Below, piece after piece: positions 33,936-42,393 of a stretch of 46,108 bases of DNA (the first letter of the stretch is position 1; every line of letters starts with the position of its first letter). Origin of the DNA: Rhodocyclaceae bacterium (GTDB taxonomy: Bacteria > Pseudomonadota > Gammaproteobacteria > Burkholderiales > Usitatibacteraceae); assembly GCA_020247545.1 (NCBI GenBank), contig JADCIX010000014.1, forward strand, positions 1 to 46,108, written 5' to 3'. The notes below the pieces were generated by a model. The model did not search any database. It saw only the letters and a program-made list of their open reading frames with translations, and had not been told where the DNA came from. A program made the position numbers and the translations under genes.

Positions 33936-34901
33936 ATGAAAAAAATTTTGTTATTAGGCGGGGGCGGCTTCATCGGCAGCGCAATCGCCGAGGCGCTCGC
34001 CAAGCGCGGCGATTTTGTCACTGTCCCCACGCGGGATCGCGAGCGCGCCAAACATCTGTTGTTACTGCCGACCTGCGAGGTTGTATCGGCCAATATTCGG
34101 GACCCGGATACTCTTGACAATCTCATCCGCAATCACGATGTCGTGATTAACCTTGTTGGCATCTTGAATGGTGATTTTGAGTCGGTTCACGTCGCTTTTC
34201 CCGCACTGGTAGCAGAATGCTGTGCACGACACCACGTGCAGCGATTGGTGCATATAAGCGCCATTGGTGCGGACGTTGGAGGACCAAGCCAATACCTGCG
34301 TTCTAAGGGTCGTGGTGAAGCGGCGGTAGCAGAGATCGCCGAGCGTACCGGACTCGCGGTAACGGTGTTTCGTCCGTCGGTGGTTTACGGTGAGCATGAC
34401 AAATTCCTGAACATGTTCATGGGGCTGGTGAAATTCTTTCCGGTAATCCCGCTCGGCTCGCCAGAGGCGACATTTCAAGTTGTCTGGGTGCAAGACGTCG
34501 CACGTGCGGTAACGATGGCCATCGATCTTCCGCAGACCATTGGCAAAACCTATCCACTGGTTGGCCCGAAGGTTTACACGCTCCGACAACTCATTGAATT
34601 CGTCATCCAAATTTCGGGTAAACGACGCATGGTGGTTGGATTAGGTGCCGGGCTTTCGGCGCTACAAGCAACTGTGTTTGAGTTCTTGCCGGGCAAGATC
34701 ATGACCCGCGATAACGTGGCTTCGATGCGAACACCGAATACCTCAAGCGAACCGTTCCCAGCGATCTTTGGCCAGCCGGCTGCCATGGAAGATACCGTGT
34801 ATGCATACATGCACGCTGGCAGCGGCGGAAGGGGCCGCTACCAACACTTCCGCGAGGGTATTCCTGCAGACAGCCGTCATTCGCCGGATCACAAATCGTA
34901 A
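33936..34901 (+). CDS. NDUFA9-like NAD(P)-dependent epimerase/SDR protein
   Basis: A 321-residue atypical short-chain dehydrogenase. The Rossmann loop LLLGGGGFIGSAIAEAL is at the start. The region VHISAIGADVGGPSQYLRSKGRGE shows the YxxxK-like active site (Tyr-Leu-Arg-Ser-Lys), and RPSVVYGEHDKFLNMF is typical of the complex I NDUFA9-like group. Function in bacteria is not settled. It starts 18 bp after slt and 11 bp before the GST gene. This slt-epimerase-GST-cca order is, to my knowledge, common in Burkholderiales. Confidence 0.9.
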   Translation: MKKILLLGGGGFIGSAIAEALAKRGDFVTVPTRDRERAKHLLLLPTCEVVSANIRDPDTLDNLIRNHDVVINLVGILNGDFESVHVAFPALVAECCARHHVQRLVHISAIGADVGGPSQYLRSKGRGEAAVAEIAERTGLAVTVFRPSVVYGEHDKFLNMFMGLVKFFPVIPLGSPEATFQVVWVQDVARAVTMAIDLPQTIGKTYPLVGPKVYTLRQLIEFVIQISGKRRMVVGLGAGLSALQATVFEFLPGKIMTRDNVASMRTPNTSSEPFPAIFGQPAAMEDTVYAYMHAGSGGRGRYQHFREGIPADSRHSPDHKS

Positions 34902-34912
34902 CGGAGAGCAAA

Positions 34913-35611
34913 GTGCTGACACTGGTTATCGGCAACAAAAACTATTCATCATGGTCAATGCGGCCTTGGCTGATTTTGCGCGCGCTCAACATCCCCTTCG
35001 AAGAGGTGATGCTTAAGTTTCATTCGGCTGAGTGGGATGCAAAAATTGCACACTATTCACCGTCGAAACTCGTACCCGTCTTATGGGATGGTGAGGTTGG
35101 TGGCGGCGACAGCATCTGCGTTTGGGAATCAAACGCGATCTATGAATACTTGGCGGAGAGATTTCCCGACAGACACGTCTGGCCGGCAGGAGCAAAAGCA
35201 CGGGCTTATGCGCGTGCCATCGTTGCCGAAATGCACGCTGGGTTCCGCCCGCTGAGAACGGCGATGCCAATGAACATTCGTGCGAGGTTCCCGGGTCTCG
35301 GCATGAATGACGACGTCGCCAAGAATATCGCCAGAATTGAGGCACTTTGGAAGGAAGCGCGCGAACGATTCGGCCAACCATCTGCAAGTGGCCCATTCTT
35401 ATTTGGTGCGTTTTCAGCCGCAGATGCGATGTTTGCGCCAGTTGTGATGCGCTTCATGACTTACTCGCCAACACTTTCGTCAGACACAGAATCCTACTGC
35501 GCCGCCGTTCGTGCACATCCGTCGGTCGTCGCTTGGCAAACCGATGCACTCGCCGAAACCGAGTTTGTCGCGGAAGACGAGCCATACGCCGGCACTTTCA
35601 CCAAGAATTGA
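34913..35611 (+). CDS. Glutathione S-transferase family protein
   Basis: A 232-residue cytosolic GST with a GTG start preceded by GGAGAG. Residues 1-82 form the thioredoxin-like domain (LVIGNKNYSSWSMRPWLILRAL; SKLVPVLWDG; VWESNAIYEYLAERFP). The all-alpha domain covers 92-225, with the conserved FSAADAMFAPVVMRF. The NxxSSWSxRPW pattern places it in a bacterial subgroup close to maleylacetoacetate isomerase-like GSTs. The physiological substrate is unknown. Confidence 0.9.
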   Translation: MLTLVIGNKNYSSWSMRPWLILRALNIPFEEVMLKFHSAEWDAKIAHYSPSKLVPVLWDGEVGGGDSICVWESNAIYEYLAERFPDRHVWPAGAKARAYARAIVAEMHAGFRPLRTAMPMNIRARFPGLGMNDDVAKNIARIEALWKEARERFGQPSASGPFLFGAFSAADAMFAPVVMRFMTYSPTLSSDTESYCAAVRAHPSVVAWQTDALAETEFVAEDEPYAGTFTKN

Positions 35612-35742
35612 AACACCCCGATGAGCGGCCTTTTTCAAGCCAAAACGTCTGAAAGCGCCCGCCAATTGTCGAGTTTTATCCACCACAGTCTTTCTCCACC
35701 AGTGTCAAGCGCTGGTCAGTCGATTCGCGACATAATCGACGT

Positions 35743-36963
35743 ATGAAAACCTACACCGTCGGCGGCGCGGTCCGTGATCAATTGCTCGGCCTCAGCGTGA
35801 CGGACCGCGACTATGTGGTCGTTGGCATGACACCGCATCAAATGATCGAAGCTGGTTTCAAACCGGTTGGGGCAGACTTCCCGGTTTTCCTGCATCCGAA
35901 AACGCATGAGGAATACGCGCTTGCGCGCACCGAACGCAAAACCGGGCCTGGCTACAAGGGTTTCACCTTTCATGCGGCACCCACTGTCACCCTTGAAGAG
36001 GACCTGGCGCGACGAGACCTGACCATCAACGCCATGGCGCGAGACGATGCGGGACATATCATCGACCCTTACGGCGGACAGGCCGACTTGAATCACAAAC
36101 TGTTACGGCATGTGGGCGATGCGTTTCGCGAAGACCCGGTTCGCATACTGCGAACCGCGCGGTTTGCCGCGCGATTCGCCCAGATGGGCTTTACCGTGGC
36201 GGGCGAAACGATGGCGCTAATGCGGGAAATGGTTGATGCCGGCGAAGTGGATTCGCTGGTTGCCGAGCGAGTATGGCAAGAACTCGCGCGCGGGCTCGCT
36301 GAAGCCACCCCCTCACGTATGTTCGAAGTGCTGCGTGATTGCGGTGCACTTGCACATATCGCACCGGAAATTGATCGTTTGTGGGGTGTACCGCAATCTA
36401 GTGCCGTCCACCCGGAAATCGACACCGGTGTGCATGTGATGATGGTGATCGACTATGCCGCACAAACAAAAGCCAGCTTGCCGGTTCGCTTCGCTGCGCT
36501 CACACACGACCTTGGCAAGGCGGTCACACCTTCACAGTTTCTGCCCCGGCATCCCGGTCACGAGGCCAAAAGTGTGGAGTTAATCGATGCTATGTGCGCG
36601 CGTCTGCGTATACCCGCCGAGTGCCGTGACCTCGCAGTGGTGGTCGCGCGGTGGCATGGAGAAATCCACAACGCGCTCGGTTTGTCAGCCGACAAGCTCT
36701 TGGCACTGTTGGATGGCTGCGACGCACTTCGTCGACCGGAAAGATTTTTCGGGGTACTCGATGCCGCTGCATGTGACCATCACGGACGGAAGGGTTTTGC
36801 GATGACACCGTATCTACCCCACGACTATCTTGCTCGTGCGTTGGTTCGTCTGCAGTCCATCGATTTTGCGCATATCGCCAGCAAACACGGGGCCGGTGTA
36901 GCTGCGGCTATCCATCTTGCCAAATTCAATGAGATGCAAACATTCATCAACGAGGAACAATGA
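35743..36963 (+). CDS. cca: CCA tRNA nucleotidyltransferase with HD domain
   Basis: A 406-residue multifunctional enzyme that adds and repairs the 3' CCA end of tRNA. The nucleotidyltransferase head has GGAVRD (7-12) and catalytic Asp21/Asp23 in TDRDYVVVG. RRDLTINAMA and REDPVRILRTARFAARF follow. The HD phosphohydrolase domain has LTHDLGKA (His255, Asp256) and PGHEAKS. Its stop is directly followed by the ATG of the next gene. A GCCCGCC hairpin-like sequence at 35655-35675 lies in the gap before it. Confidence 0.96.
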   Translation: MKTYTVGGAVRDQLLGLSVTDRDYVVVGMTPHQMIEAGFKPVGADFPVFLHPKTHEEYALARTERKTGPGYKGFTFHAAPTVTLEEDLARRDLTINAMARDDAGHIIDPYGGQADLNHKLLRHVGDAFREDPVRILRTARFAARFAQMGFTVAGETMALMREMVDAGEVDSLVAERVWQELARGLAEATPSRMFEVLRDCGALAHIAPEIDRLWGVPQSSAVHPEIDTGVHVMMVIDYAAQTKASLPVRFAALTHDLGKAVTPSQFLPRHPGHEAKSVELIDAMCARLRIPAECRDLAVVVARWHGEIHNALGLSADKLLALLDGCDALRRPERFFGVLDAAACDHHGRKGFAMTPYLPHDYLARALVRLQSIDFAHIASKHGAGVAAAIHLAKFNEMQTFINEEQ

Positions 36964-37938
36964 ATGACCAAAGCAATACGTATTCACGAACACGGCGGTC
37001 CGGAAGTTTTGAAGTGGGAAGATGTCGAAGTCGGTGCGCCCGGCCCTGACGAAGTACGCCTCAAAACCACCGCAGCAGGATTGAACTTCATCGACACTTA
37101 TCACCGAACCGGCATGTACAAGATTCCGCTGCCCTCCGTCATCGGTCGCGAAGGCGCGGGCATCGTCGAAGCCATCGGCTCGAATGTGAAGAGTTGCAAA
37201 GTCGGTGATCGTGTCGCCTACGCATCATCGCCAATGGGTGCATACGCCGAAGCACGGCTCATGCCCGCAGATCGCGTAGTGAAAATCCCCGCTGCGATTT
37301 CCGACCAACAAGCCGCATCGATGATGCTAAAGGGCATGACCGCGCAGTATCTGTTGCGCCGTACCTACCGTGTCAAAGCTGGCGACGTAATCCTCTCACA
37401 AGCCGCTGCGGGCGGGGTCGGTCTCATACTCGGCCAGTGGGCGAAGCATCTGGGGGCCACGGTGATCGGCACGGTTGGTTCGGAAGAAAAGATGGCCTTG
37501 GCAAAGGCAAATGGCTGCGATCATGTGATCAACTATCGCACCGAGGACTTTCAAGCCCGCGTGATGGAAATCACCAATGGGAAAAAGTGCCAGGTGGTCT
37601 ATGACGGTGTCGGGCAGGACACCTGGGCAAAGTCGCTCGATTGTATTGCGCCACTCGGCATGATGGTCTCCTTTGGTGCTGCCTCAGGCGCAGTCAAACC
37701 TTTCTACATTGGCGAGTTAGCGGCAAAGGGATCGCTTTATCTTACTCGGCCAACGCTTGACACTTACACTGCGACACGCGCGGATTTGGTTGCGACAACT
37801 GATGAGCTGTTCGCCATCGTTGCCAGCGGCGTGGTCAAGATCGAGGTCAACCAGACCTACGCACTTCGCGATACTGCCCAAGCACACCGCGACCTTGAAG
37901 CCCGGAAAACCACCGGTTCTACAGTCCTAATACCATAA
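36964..37938 (+). CDS. NADPH:quinone oxidoreductase, zinc-independent MDR family
   Basis: A 324-residue QorA-like medium-chain reductase. It starts IRIHEHGGPEVLKWEDVEVG and has GLNFIDTYHRTGMYKIPLPSVIGREGAGIVEAIG. The nucleotide loop is AAAGGVGLILGQWAKHLGA. Zinc-ligand cysteines of alcohol dehydrogenases are absent, as expected. It reduces quinones with one electron from NADPH in related enzymes. It begins at the base after the cca stop, so translation is probably coupled. Confidence 0.92.
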   Translation: MTKAIRIHEHGGPEVLKWEDVEVGAPGPDEVRLKTTAAGLNFIDTYHRTGMYKIPLPSVIGREGAGIVEAIGSNVKSCKVGDRVAYASSPMGAYAEARLMPADRVVKIPAAISDQQAASMMLKGMTAQYLLRRTYRVKAGDVILSQAAAGGVGLILGQWAKHLGATVIGTVGSEEKMALAKANGCDHVINYRTEDFQARVMEITNGKKCQVVYDGVGQDTWAKSLDCIAPLGMMVSFGAASGAVKPFYIGELAAKGSLYLTRPTLDTYTATRADLVATTDELFAIVASGVVKIEVNQTYALRDTAQAHRDLEARKTTGSTVLIP

Positions 37939-38077
37939 CGCCCGGACTGGCAAAGGGTTGAACTTCTCGTCCGGTATCGCGTCTGAACGCATCGTCTCCA
38001 GCTTCTGGGCTGGGTGGCGACTGGCGGCGAAGCAGTAGCACATACACATCACACCAAAAACACATCGAGGGGCATCT

Positions 38078-39064
38078 ATGTTTCGTAAAACAATGACTAT
38101 GGTGGCAGCGGTTCTGGCGGTCAGTGCTGGCGCTGCATTTGCACAGGCCTATCCAAACAAGCCGATCAAGTTGATCGTGCCATTCGCCCCAGCGGGAACC
38201 ACGGATATCGTGGCACGTCTGGTTGCCGACCAACTCGGCAAAGAGCTTGGGCAGTCTGTCATCGTCGAAAACCGCGCTGGCGGTGGCGGTTCGGTCGGGA
38301 CCAACGAGGTGGTGAAGTCTGCGCCGGACGGATATACCATCGGCATGGCAACAGTCTCGACCATGGCGGTGAACCCGGCGACCAACCCGAAGATTCCTTA
38401 TAACAACTTCAATGATTTGATTGCGATCACCAATCTTGCTTCAACACCGAACGTCTTAACGGTGAACCCAAAGGTAGCGGCCAACGACTTCAAGGAGTTT
38501 TTAGCACTTCTGAAAAAAGAGCAGGGCAAACTTAGTTTCGCCTCATCTGGCACCGGCGGCATCGGCCATATGATGGGTGAACTCTTCCAAGCAGCGACTG
38601 GCACAGATATGGTTCATATTCCGTACAAGGGTGCCGGTCCTGCCGTGATAGACGTGGTCGGCGGGCAAGTTCCGGTGTTGTTTGACAACCTGCCATCGTC
38701 AAAAGGACAGATTGATGCCAACATGCAAGATGCCGCCAAGGGCATGCGTCTGCTGGCGGTTGCTTCACTTAAGCGTCTGCCTGCTTACCCCAACGTACCG
38801 ACGTTTGCCGAATTGGGCTTAAACGACGTGAATGACCCAGCTTGGTATGGCTTGGTGGTGCCGGCGAAGACACCAAAGGAAATCGTCGATAAGATCGCCG
38901 CAGCCGCGATCAAAGCGGTAAACAATCCAGCCGTGCGGGAAAAACTCGCGGCGCAGGGTGCCGATCCTATCGGCAACACGCAAGCGCAATTCACCGCACA
39001 AATCAAAGCTGAGTTTGACAAAATGAAGGCGCTGGCCGCCAAGCGGAACATCAAGCTGGAATAG
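38078..39064 (+). CDS. Bug family tripartite tricarboxylate receptor (orphan)
   Basis: A 328-residue periplasmic binding protein. The signal peptide is cleaved after GAAFA at residue 22. The mature protein has the typical start AYPNKPIKLIVPFAPAGTTD, then VIVENRAGGGGSVGTNEV, HIPYKGAGPAVIDVVGG and the C-terminal EFDKMKALAA. No TctA or TctB gene is adjacent, which is usual for orphan Bug proteins in Burkholderiales. A GAGGGG site precedes the ATG. A strong terminator follows. The ligand is unknown. Confidence 0.92.
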   Translation: MFRKTMTMVAAVLAVSAGAAFAQAYPNKPIKLIVPFAPAGTTDIVARLVADQLGKELGQSVIVENRAGGGGSVGTNEVVKSAPDGYTIGMATVSTMAVNPATNPKIPYNNFNDLIAITNLASTPNVLTVNPKVAANDFKEFLALLKKEQGKLSFASSGTGGIGHMMGELFQAATGTDMVHIPYKGAGPAVIDVVGGQVPVLFDNLPSSKGQIDANMQDAAKGMRLLAVASLKRLPAYPNVPTFAELGLNDVNDPAWYGLVVPAKTPKEIVDKIAAAAIKAVNNPAVREKLAAQGADPIGNTQAQFTAQIKAEFDKMKALAAKRNIKLE

Positions 39065-39092
39065 GCTTTTCAATACTGAACGGCTGACGCCC

Positions 39093-39125
39093 GTCCCGGT
39101 GCTGTGATGCACCGGGACTTGTTTG
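39093..39125 (+). terminator. Terminator after the first orphan Bug gene
   Basis: A perfect 10-bp stem, GTCCCGGTGC (39093-39102) and GCACCGGGAC (39109-39118), is followed by TTGTTTG. Confidence 0.8.
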
Positions 39126-39277
39126 GGCGACTGGTGTGGCTCGGCTGTGAAGATCGGATGGCCGAATATGTGTCGTGGCGGTGCCGTCAAAGTTGATAGA
39201 GTACGATCATCTCGTCAGTCGACAATACTGGGTTCGCCCCGTAGAGCACCCCCACCTCCTCGCATAATGTGACTCCT

Positions 39278-40282
39278 ATGTCCTCGTCTGACCGACGCCG
39301 CTGGCTGCAATGCGCTGGTGCAATCTGCCTTGTGCCATTGCTATCAACATGCCCTAGATTGTCAGCGAAGAACGCGTACCCCACGCGTCCGATTCGGATC
39401 GTAGTCGGCTTTGCAGCAGGTGGCTCAGCCGACACATTCGCGCGCTTACTTGCCCACAGAGCGGGGGCGTCACTCGGCCAATCAGTGATTGTCGACAACC
39501 GGCCCGGCGCAGGTGCGGCCATCGCGGCAGATCATGTTGCTAAATCGCCCGCGGACGGGCACACCCTGTTCCTCACGTTTTCCGAGGCCCTAGTTGCCAA
39601 CACCGCGCTGTACCGAAAGCTACCCTACAACCCGAAACGAGACTTTGCATTCATCTCGATGCTCTGTGCAAGCAAACTGGTGGTCGCGGTCAACAAATCA
39701 ATCCCCGTCGGCAGCCTCAAGGAGTTAATTGCGTTGGCGCGGGCATCATCCACTAAGCCGATGAATTTTGGCTCGTGGGGGGCCGGCTCGCACGGACACT
39801 TGCTGTGCGAAGCGATGAATAAGAGCTACAGCTTGGCACTTCAGCACATCCCTTACAAGGGCGAAGGACCGGCCATTCAAGATCTTGTGGCTGGCGAAAT
39901 TCAGATCGCTGCCGGCAGCATCGGCGCAATGGCACCGCATATTCGCAGCGGCGCGCTCAGGGCGATCGGCGTAATTGGCGACAAACCAAGTCCAGCTTTG
40001 CCGCAAGTACCGTCGCTGATTGAACAGGGAGCAACGGCCCACGCCTTTGCACTGTTGGGTTGGATGGGCTTGGTCGCACCGACTGGCACGCCCGAGCTAG
40101 TCGTCGACCGATGGGTCACTATCGTTCGCGAGTTCATCGAATCCAATGAGGCGCAGCAACGCCTGCACGCATTCGGCTTCGAACCGAAGCTGCTCGCCAA
40201 AGATGTTTTTTTTCGTGCCTGGCAAGCTGATGTTCCCATCTGGACTAAGCTCATCAATGAGACCGGCGTTACGCTGGACTGA
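39278..40282 (+). CDS. Bug family tripartite tricarboxylate receptor (orphan), second copy
   Basis: A 334-residue receptor. The N-terminus MSSSDRRRWLQCAGAICLVP looks like a short Tat-type or Sec signal with an RRRW start; a Cys follows in LLSTCP, but the lipobox is not ideal. The mature part shows PTRPIRIVVGFAAGGSADTF, VIVDNRPGAGAAIAADHVA and HIPYKGEGPAIQDLVAGE. It differs from the preceding receptor in about half of its visible residues, so it is not a recent duplicate. A GTG three codons upstream is an alternative start. No transporter genes are adjacent. Confidence 0.88.
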   Translation: MSSSDRRRWLQCAGAICLVPLLSTCPRLSAKNAYPTRPIRIVVGFAAGGSADTFARLLAHRAGASLGQSVIVDNRPGAGAAIAADHVAKSPADGHTLFLTFSEALVANTALYRKLPYNPKRDFAFISMLCASKLVVAVNKSIPVGSLKELIALARASSTKPMNFGSWGAGSHGHLLCEAMNKSYSLALQHIPYKGEGPAIQDLVAGEIQIAAGSIGAMAPHIRSGALRAIGVIGDKPSPALPQVPSLIEQGATAHAFALLGWMGLVAPTGTPELVVDRWVTIVREFIESNEAQQRLHAFGFEPKLLAKDVFFRAWQADVPIWTKLINETGVTLD

Positions 40283-40340
40283 CACCCTCGCCTCAACCTT
40301 TCAAGGTGGGGCGCTCGACAGCGAGTATTTTGCGCTGCAT

Positions 40341-41855
40341 TTACGTTAGCGATTTTTTCAGGAAGTCCCGCATATCCGCGGCCATCTTTGTGAGCGATGG
40401 CGCATGTATGTACATCATGTGCCCTGCCTCGTAGTAGTACTGTGAGATGTTTTTTGCCAGTGGCGCATCGAGTGAAAGATGGTTCACCGTATAGTCTGAC
40501 GCAAAGTGCGGAGTGGCCATATCGAAGTAGCCGTTAGCCACATAAACCTTCAGATGGGGGTTCATATTCATCGCACGTCTCAACGTCTCTCCCACGTTGA
40601 CGTAGCGGTTGGCAAAGTCCTTCCAGCCCCACGTCATGTAAAGCGCTGACAGCACTCGGTAATCGAGATCCGTTTCAAACTTGAGGGTGCGACGAACGTA
40701 ATCATTCAAGGTGGTTGCAAATGCGCCGCCAATCGCCGCATGCGCAGGGTCGAACTCAAACTGCTCACCCGCGCTGTCGCGATCACGCGCGGTAAACCGA
40801 CTGTCGAGGCGACCGACTGTCTTGCCTTCGTCGCGCAGCAACTCCTTGCAGAATCGGTGGATTTGCACCCGTAACTTTGTCGACTTAACGTAGGCTACTG
40901 ATAAGCCGGTGTAACGCGCAACTTGTGTGGCCACCTTGTCGAATTCCTTCGGCGAGAGTTTGTCCCCCTGAAACAAGGCGTGGGCGTATTCGGTCGCTGC
41001 AAACGCCTCGACCTGCTTCACCAAGCTCGTTACTGATTTTTTCTGCAGCTCCGAAGGCAATTTCTTATGCACCCACGCTGTTGCGGCGTAGGTAGGCAAA
41101 TACATCACCGGCGGTAGGTCGTTACCATGATCAAACCGAATCGTCTGAAAATCGAGGGCGACTGAAACCAAATACAGGCCGTTGATATACATCCCGTACT
41201 TGTCCTGCAATAGCCCAGCCAATCCACAGGCACGTGTTGTCCCGTAGCTTTCGCCCGCAATAAACTTCGGACTCGCCCAACGCTCATGTCGCGACACGTA
41301 GAGGCGAATGAACGCGCCGACGCTGTCAAGATCGCGCTGGTACTCGTGGTATTCCTTAGTTTTTTCGCCCTCAACCATGCGCGAGTAACCCGTACCGACC
41401 GGGTCAATAAACACGAGATCCGCGTCCGACAACATCGAGAAATCGTTATCGATAAGTTTGTACGGCGGGGCACCGGCATTGCCCTGGTCATCCAGCGCGA
41501 CGCGCTTGGGGCCAATCAGGCCTAAATGCAACCAAACCGAGCTCGAACCAGGGCCGCCGTTAAAACAGAACATGATCGGCCGGTCAGCAAGGTCTTTAGT
41601 GCCATCTTTGGTATAGGCGGTGAAGAACATTACTGACTTAGGCTTGTGCCCTAAATGCTCACCATCCTTGTCGTGTTCTTCCCGCATCACCCAAGTGCCA
41701 CAAGTGACGGTGTAGGCCATTGTTTTGCCGTTAACACGCGTTTTATGGCGTGTGACCGAGACTTGATCCTTAAACTCAGGGGTTTCTGCGGGAAGCGGAT
41801 TGGCAGAGGCAGCACTGTTTTGCGCCGTGCTGGGCGGGGTTTGATTGGTTCGCAT
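40341..41855 (-). CDS. S10 family serine carboxypeptidase-like protein
   Basis: A 504-residue peptidase. The S10 substrate motif FCFNGGPGSSSVWLHLG is at about 97-113. The catalytic triad is visible: Ser203 in AGESYGTTRA, Asp445 in NGYFDMATP and His479 in YEAGHMMY. The N-terminus (MRTNQTPPSTAQNSAASANP) is polar and shows no signal peptide, which is unusual because most relatives are exported. It is a single gene on the minus strand inside a + strand region and convergent with the second Bug gene (58 bp apart). Confidence 0.88.
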   Translation of the reverse strand: MRTNQTPPSTAQNSAASANPLPAETPEFKDQVSVTRHKTRVNGKTMAYTVTCGTWVMREEHDKDGEHLGHKPKSVMFFTAYTKDGTKDLADRPIMFCFNGGPGSSSVWLHLGLIGPKRVALDDQGNAGAPPYKLIDNDFSMLSDADLVFIDPVGTGYSRMVEGEKTKEYHEYQRDLDSVGAFIRLYVSRHERWASPKFIAGESYGTTRACGLAGLLQDKYGMYINGLYLVSVALDFQTIRFDHGNDLPPVMYLPTYAATAWVHKKLPSELQKKSVTSLVKQVEAFAATEYAHALFQGDKLSPKEFDKVATQVARYTGLSVAYVKSTKLRVQIHRFCKELLRDEGKTVGRLDSRFTARDRDSAGEQFEFDPAHAAIGGAFATTLNDYVRRTLKFETDLDYRVLSALYMTWGWKDFANRYVNVGETLRRAMNMNPHLKVYVANGYFDMATPHFASDYTVNHLSLDAPLAKNISQYYYEAGHMMYIHAPSLTKMAADMRDFLKKSLT

Positions 41856-41880
41856 GGCACAACTTTAGCAGGCTAAGCTG

Positions 41881-41909
41881 TTGCTTTGTTGGACTTTTTT
41901 ATGCATAAT
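41881..41909 (+). promoter_or_regulatory. Candidate sigma-70 promoter for rpmE2
   Basis: TTGCTT (41881-41886) and CATAAT (41904-41909) are 17 bp apart. Further on, GGTTCAC (41941-41947) and GTGAACC (41953-41959) form a perfect inverted repeat in the leader, 25 bp before the rpmE2 ATG. It might be a protein-binding site. Confidence 0.45.
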
Positions 41910-41984
41910 CAATGCCTCCCATCACCCTTGTTCGAATAGAGGTTCACACGCGGTGAACCCTTTACGAAAAGAAAGGCCGTACCC

Positions 41985-42248
41985 ATGAAAGCTGAAATCC
42001 ATCCGTCCTACAACGATGTCATCTTTTTTGACTCGTCATGTGACTTCAAATTCCTGACCAAAACGACTGCCGATACCAAAGGCAAAGAAACCATGAAGTG
42101 GACCGACGGTCAAGAGTACCCGGTCATTCGGATTGAGGTCTCGTCCGAGTCACACCCGTTTTATACCGGCAAACACAAGATCATGGACACCGCTGGCCGT
42201 ATCGACAAGTTCAAGCAGCGTTACGCTAAAACCAGCGCCGGTAAGTAA
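41985..42248 (+). CDS. rpmE2: 50S ribosomal protein L31, type B
   Basis: An 87-residue L31 of the zinc-independent type B form. It starts [20 protein letters not shown] and lacks the paired CxxC zinc ligands of the type A protein; only Cys19 is present. The C-terminal [20 protein letters not shown] is the family motif. Type B genes are often induced by zinc limitation through Zur, but I see no classical Zur box upstream. A strong terminator ends the transcript. Confidence 0.95.
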   Translation: MKAEIHPSYNDVIFFDSSCDFKFLTKTTADTKGKETMKWTDGQEYPVIRIEVSSESHPFYTGKHKIMDTAGRIDKFKQRYAKTSAGK

Positions 42249-42272
42249 TTCGCCGACCCATCGTGACGCACC

Positions 42273-42306
42273 GCAAAAGGCAACCGACAGGTTGCCTTTT
42301 GCTTTT
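42273..42306 (+). terminator. Rho-independent terminator after rpmE2
   Basis: A perfect 13-bp stem, GCAAAAGGCAACC (42273-42285) and GGTTGCCTTTTGC (42290-42302) with loop GACA, is followed by TTTT. It can act in both directions. Confidence 0.92.
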
Positions 42307-42393
42307 CTAGGCCGCCAAAATCGCTTGGCACAGAGCCCACGATCGGCAAGCTGGCGGCGTAGAATCTGTTCAGATTATTTAAAGAGTTAGCTC

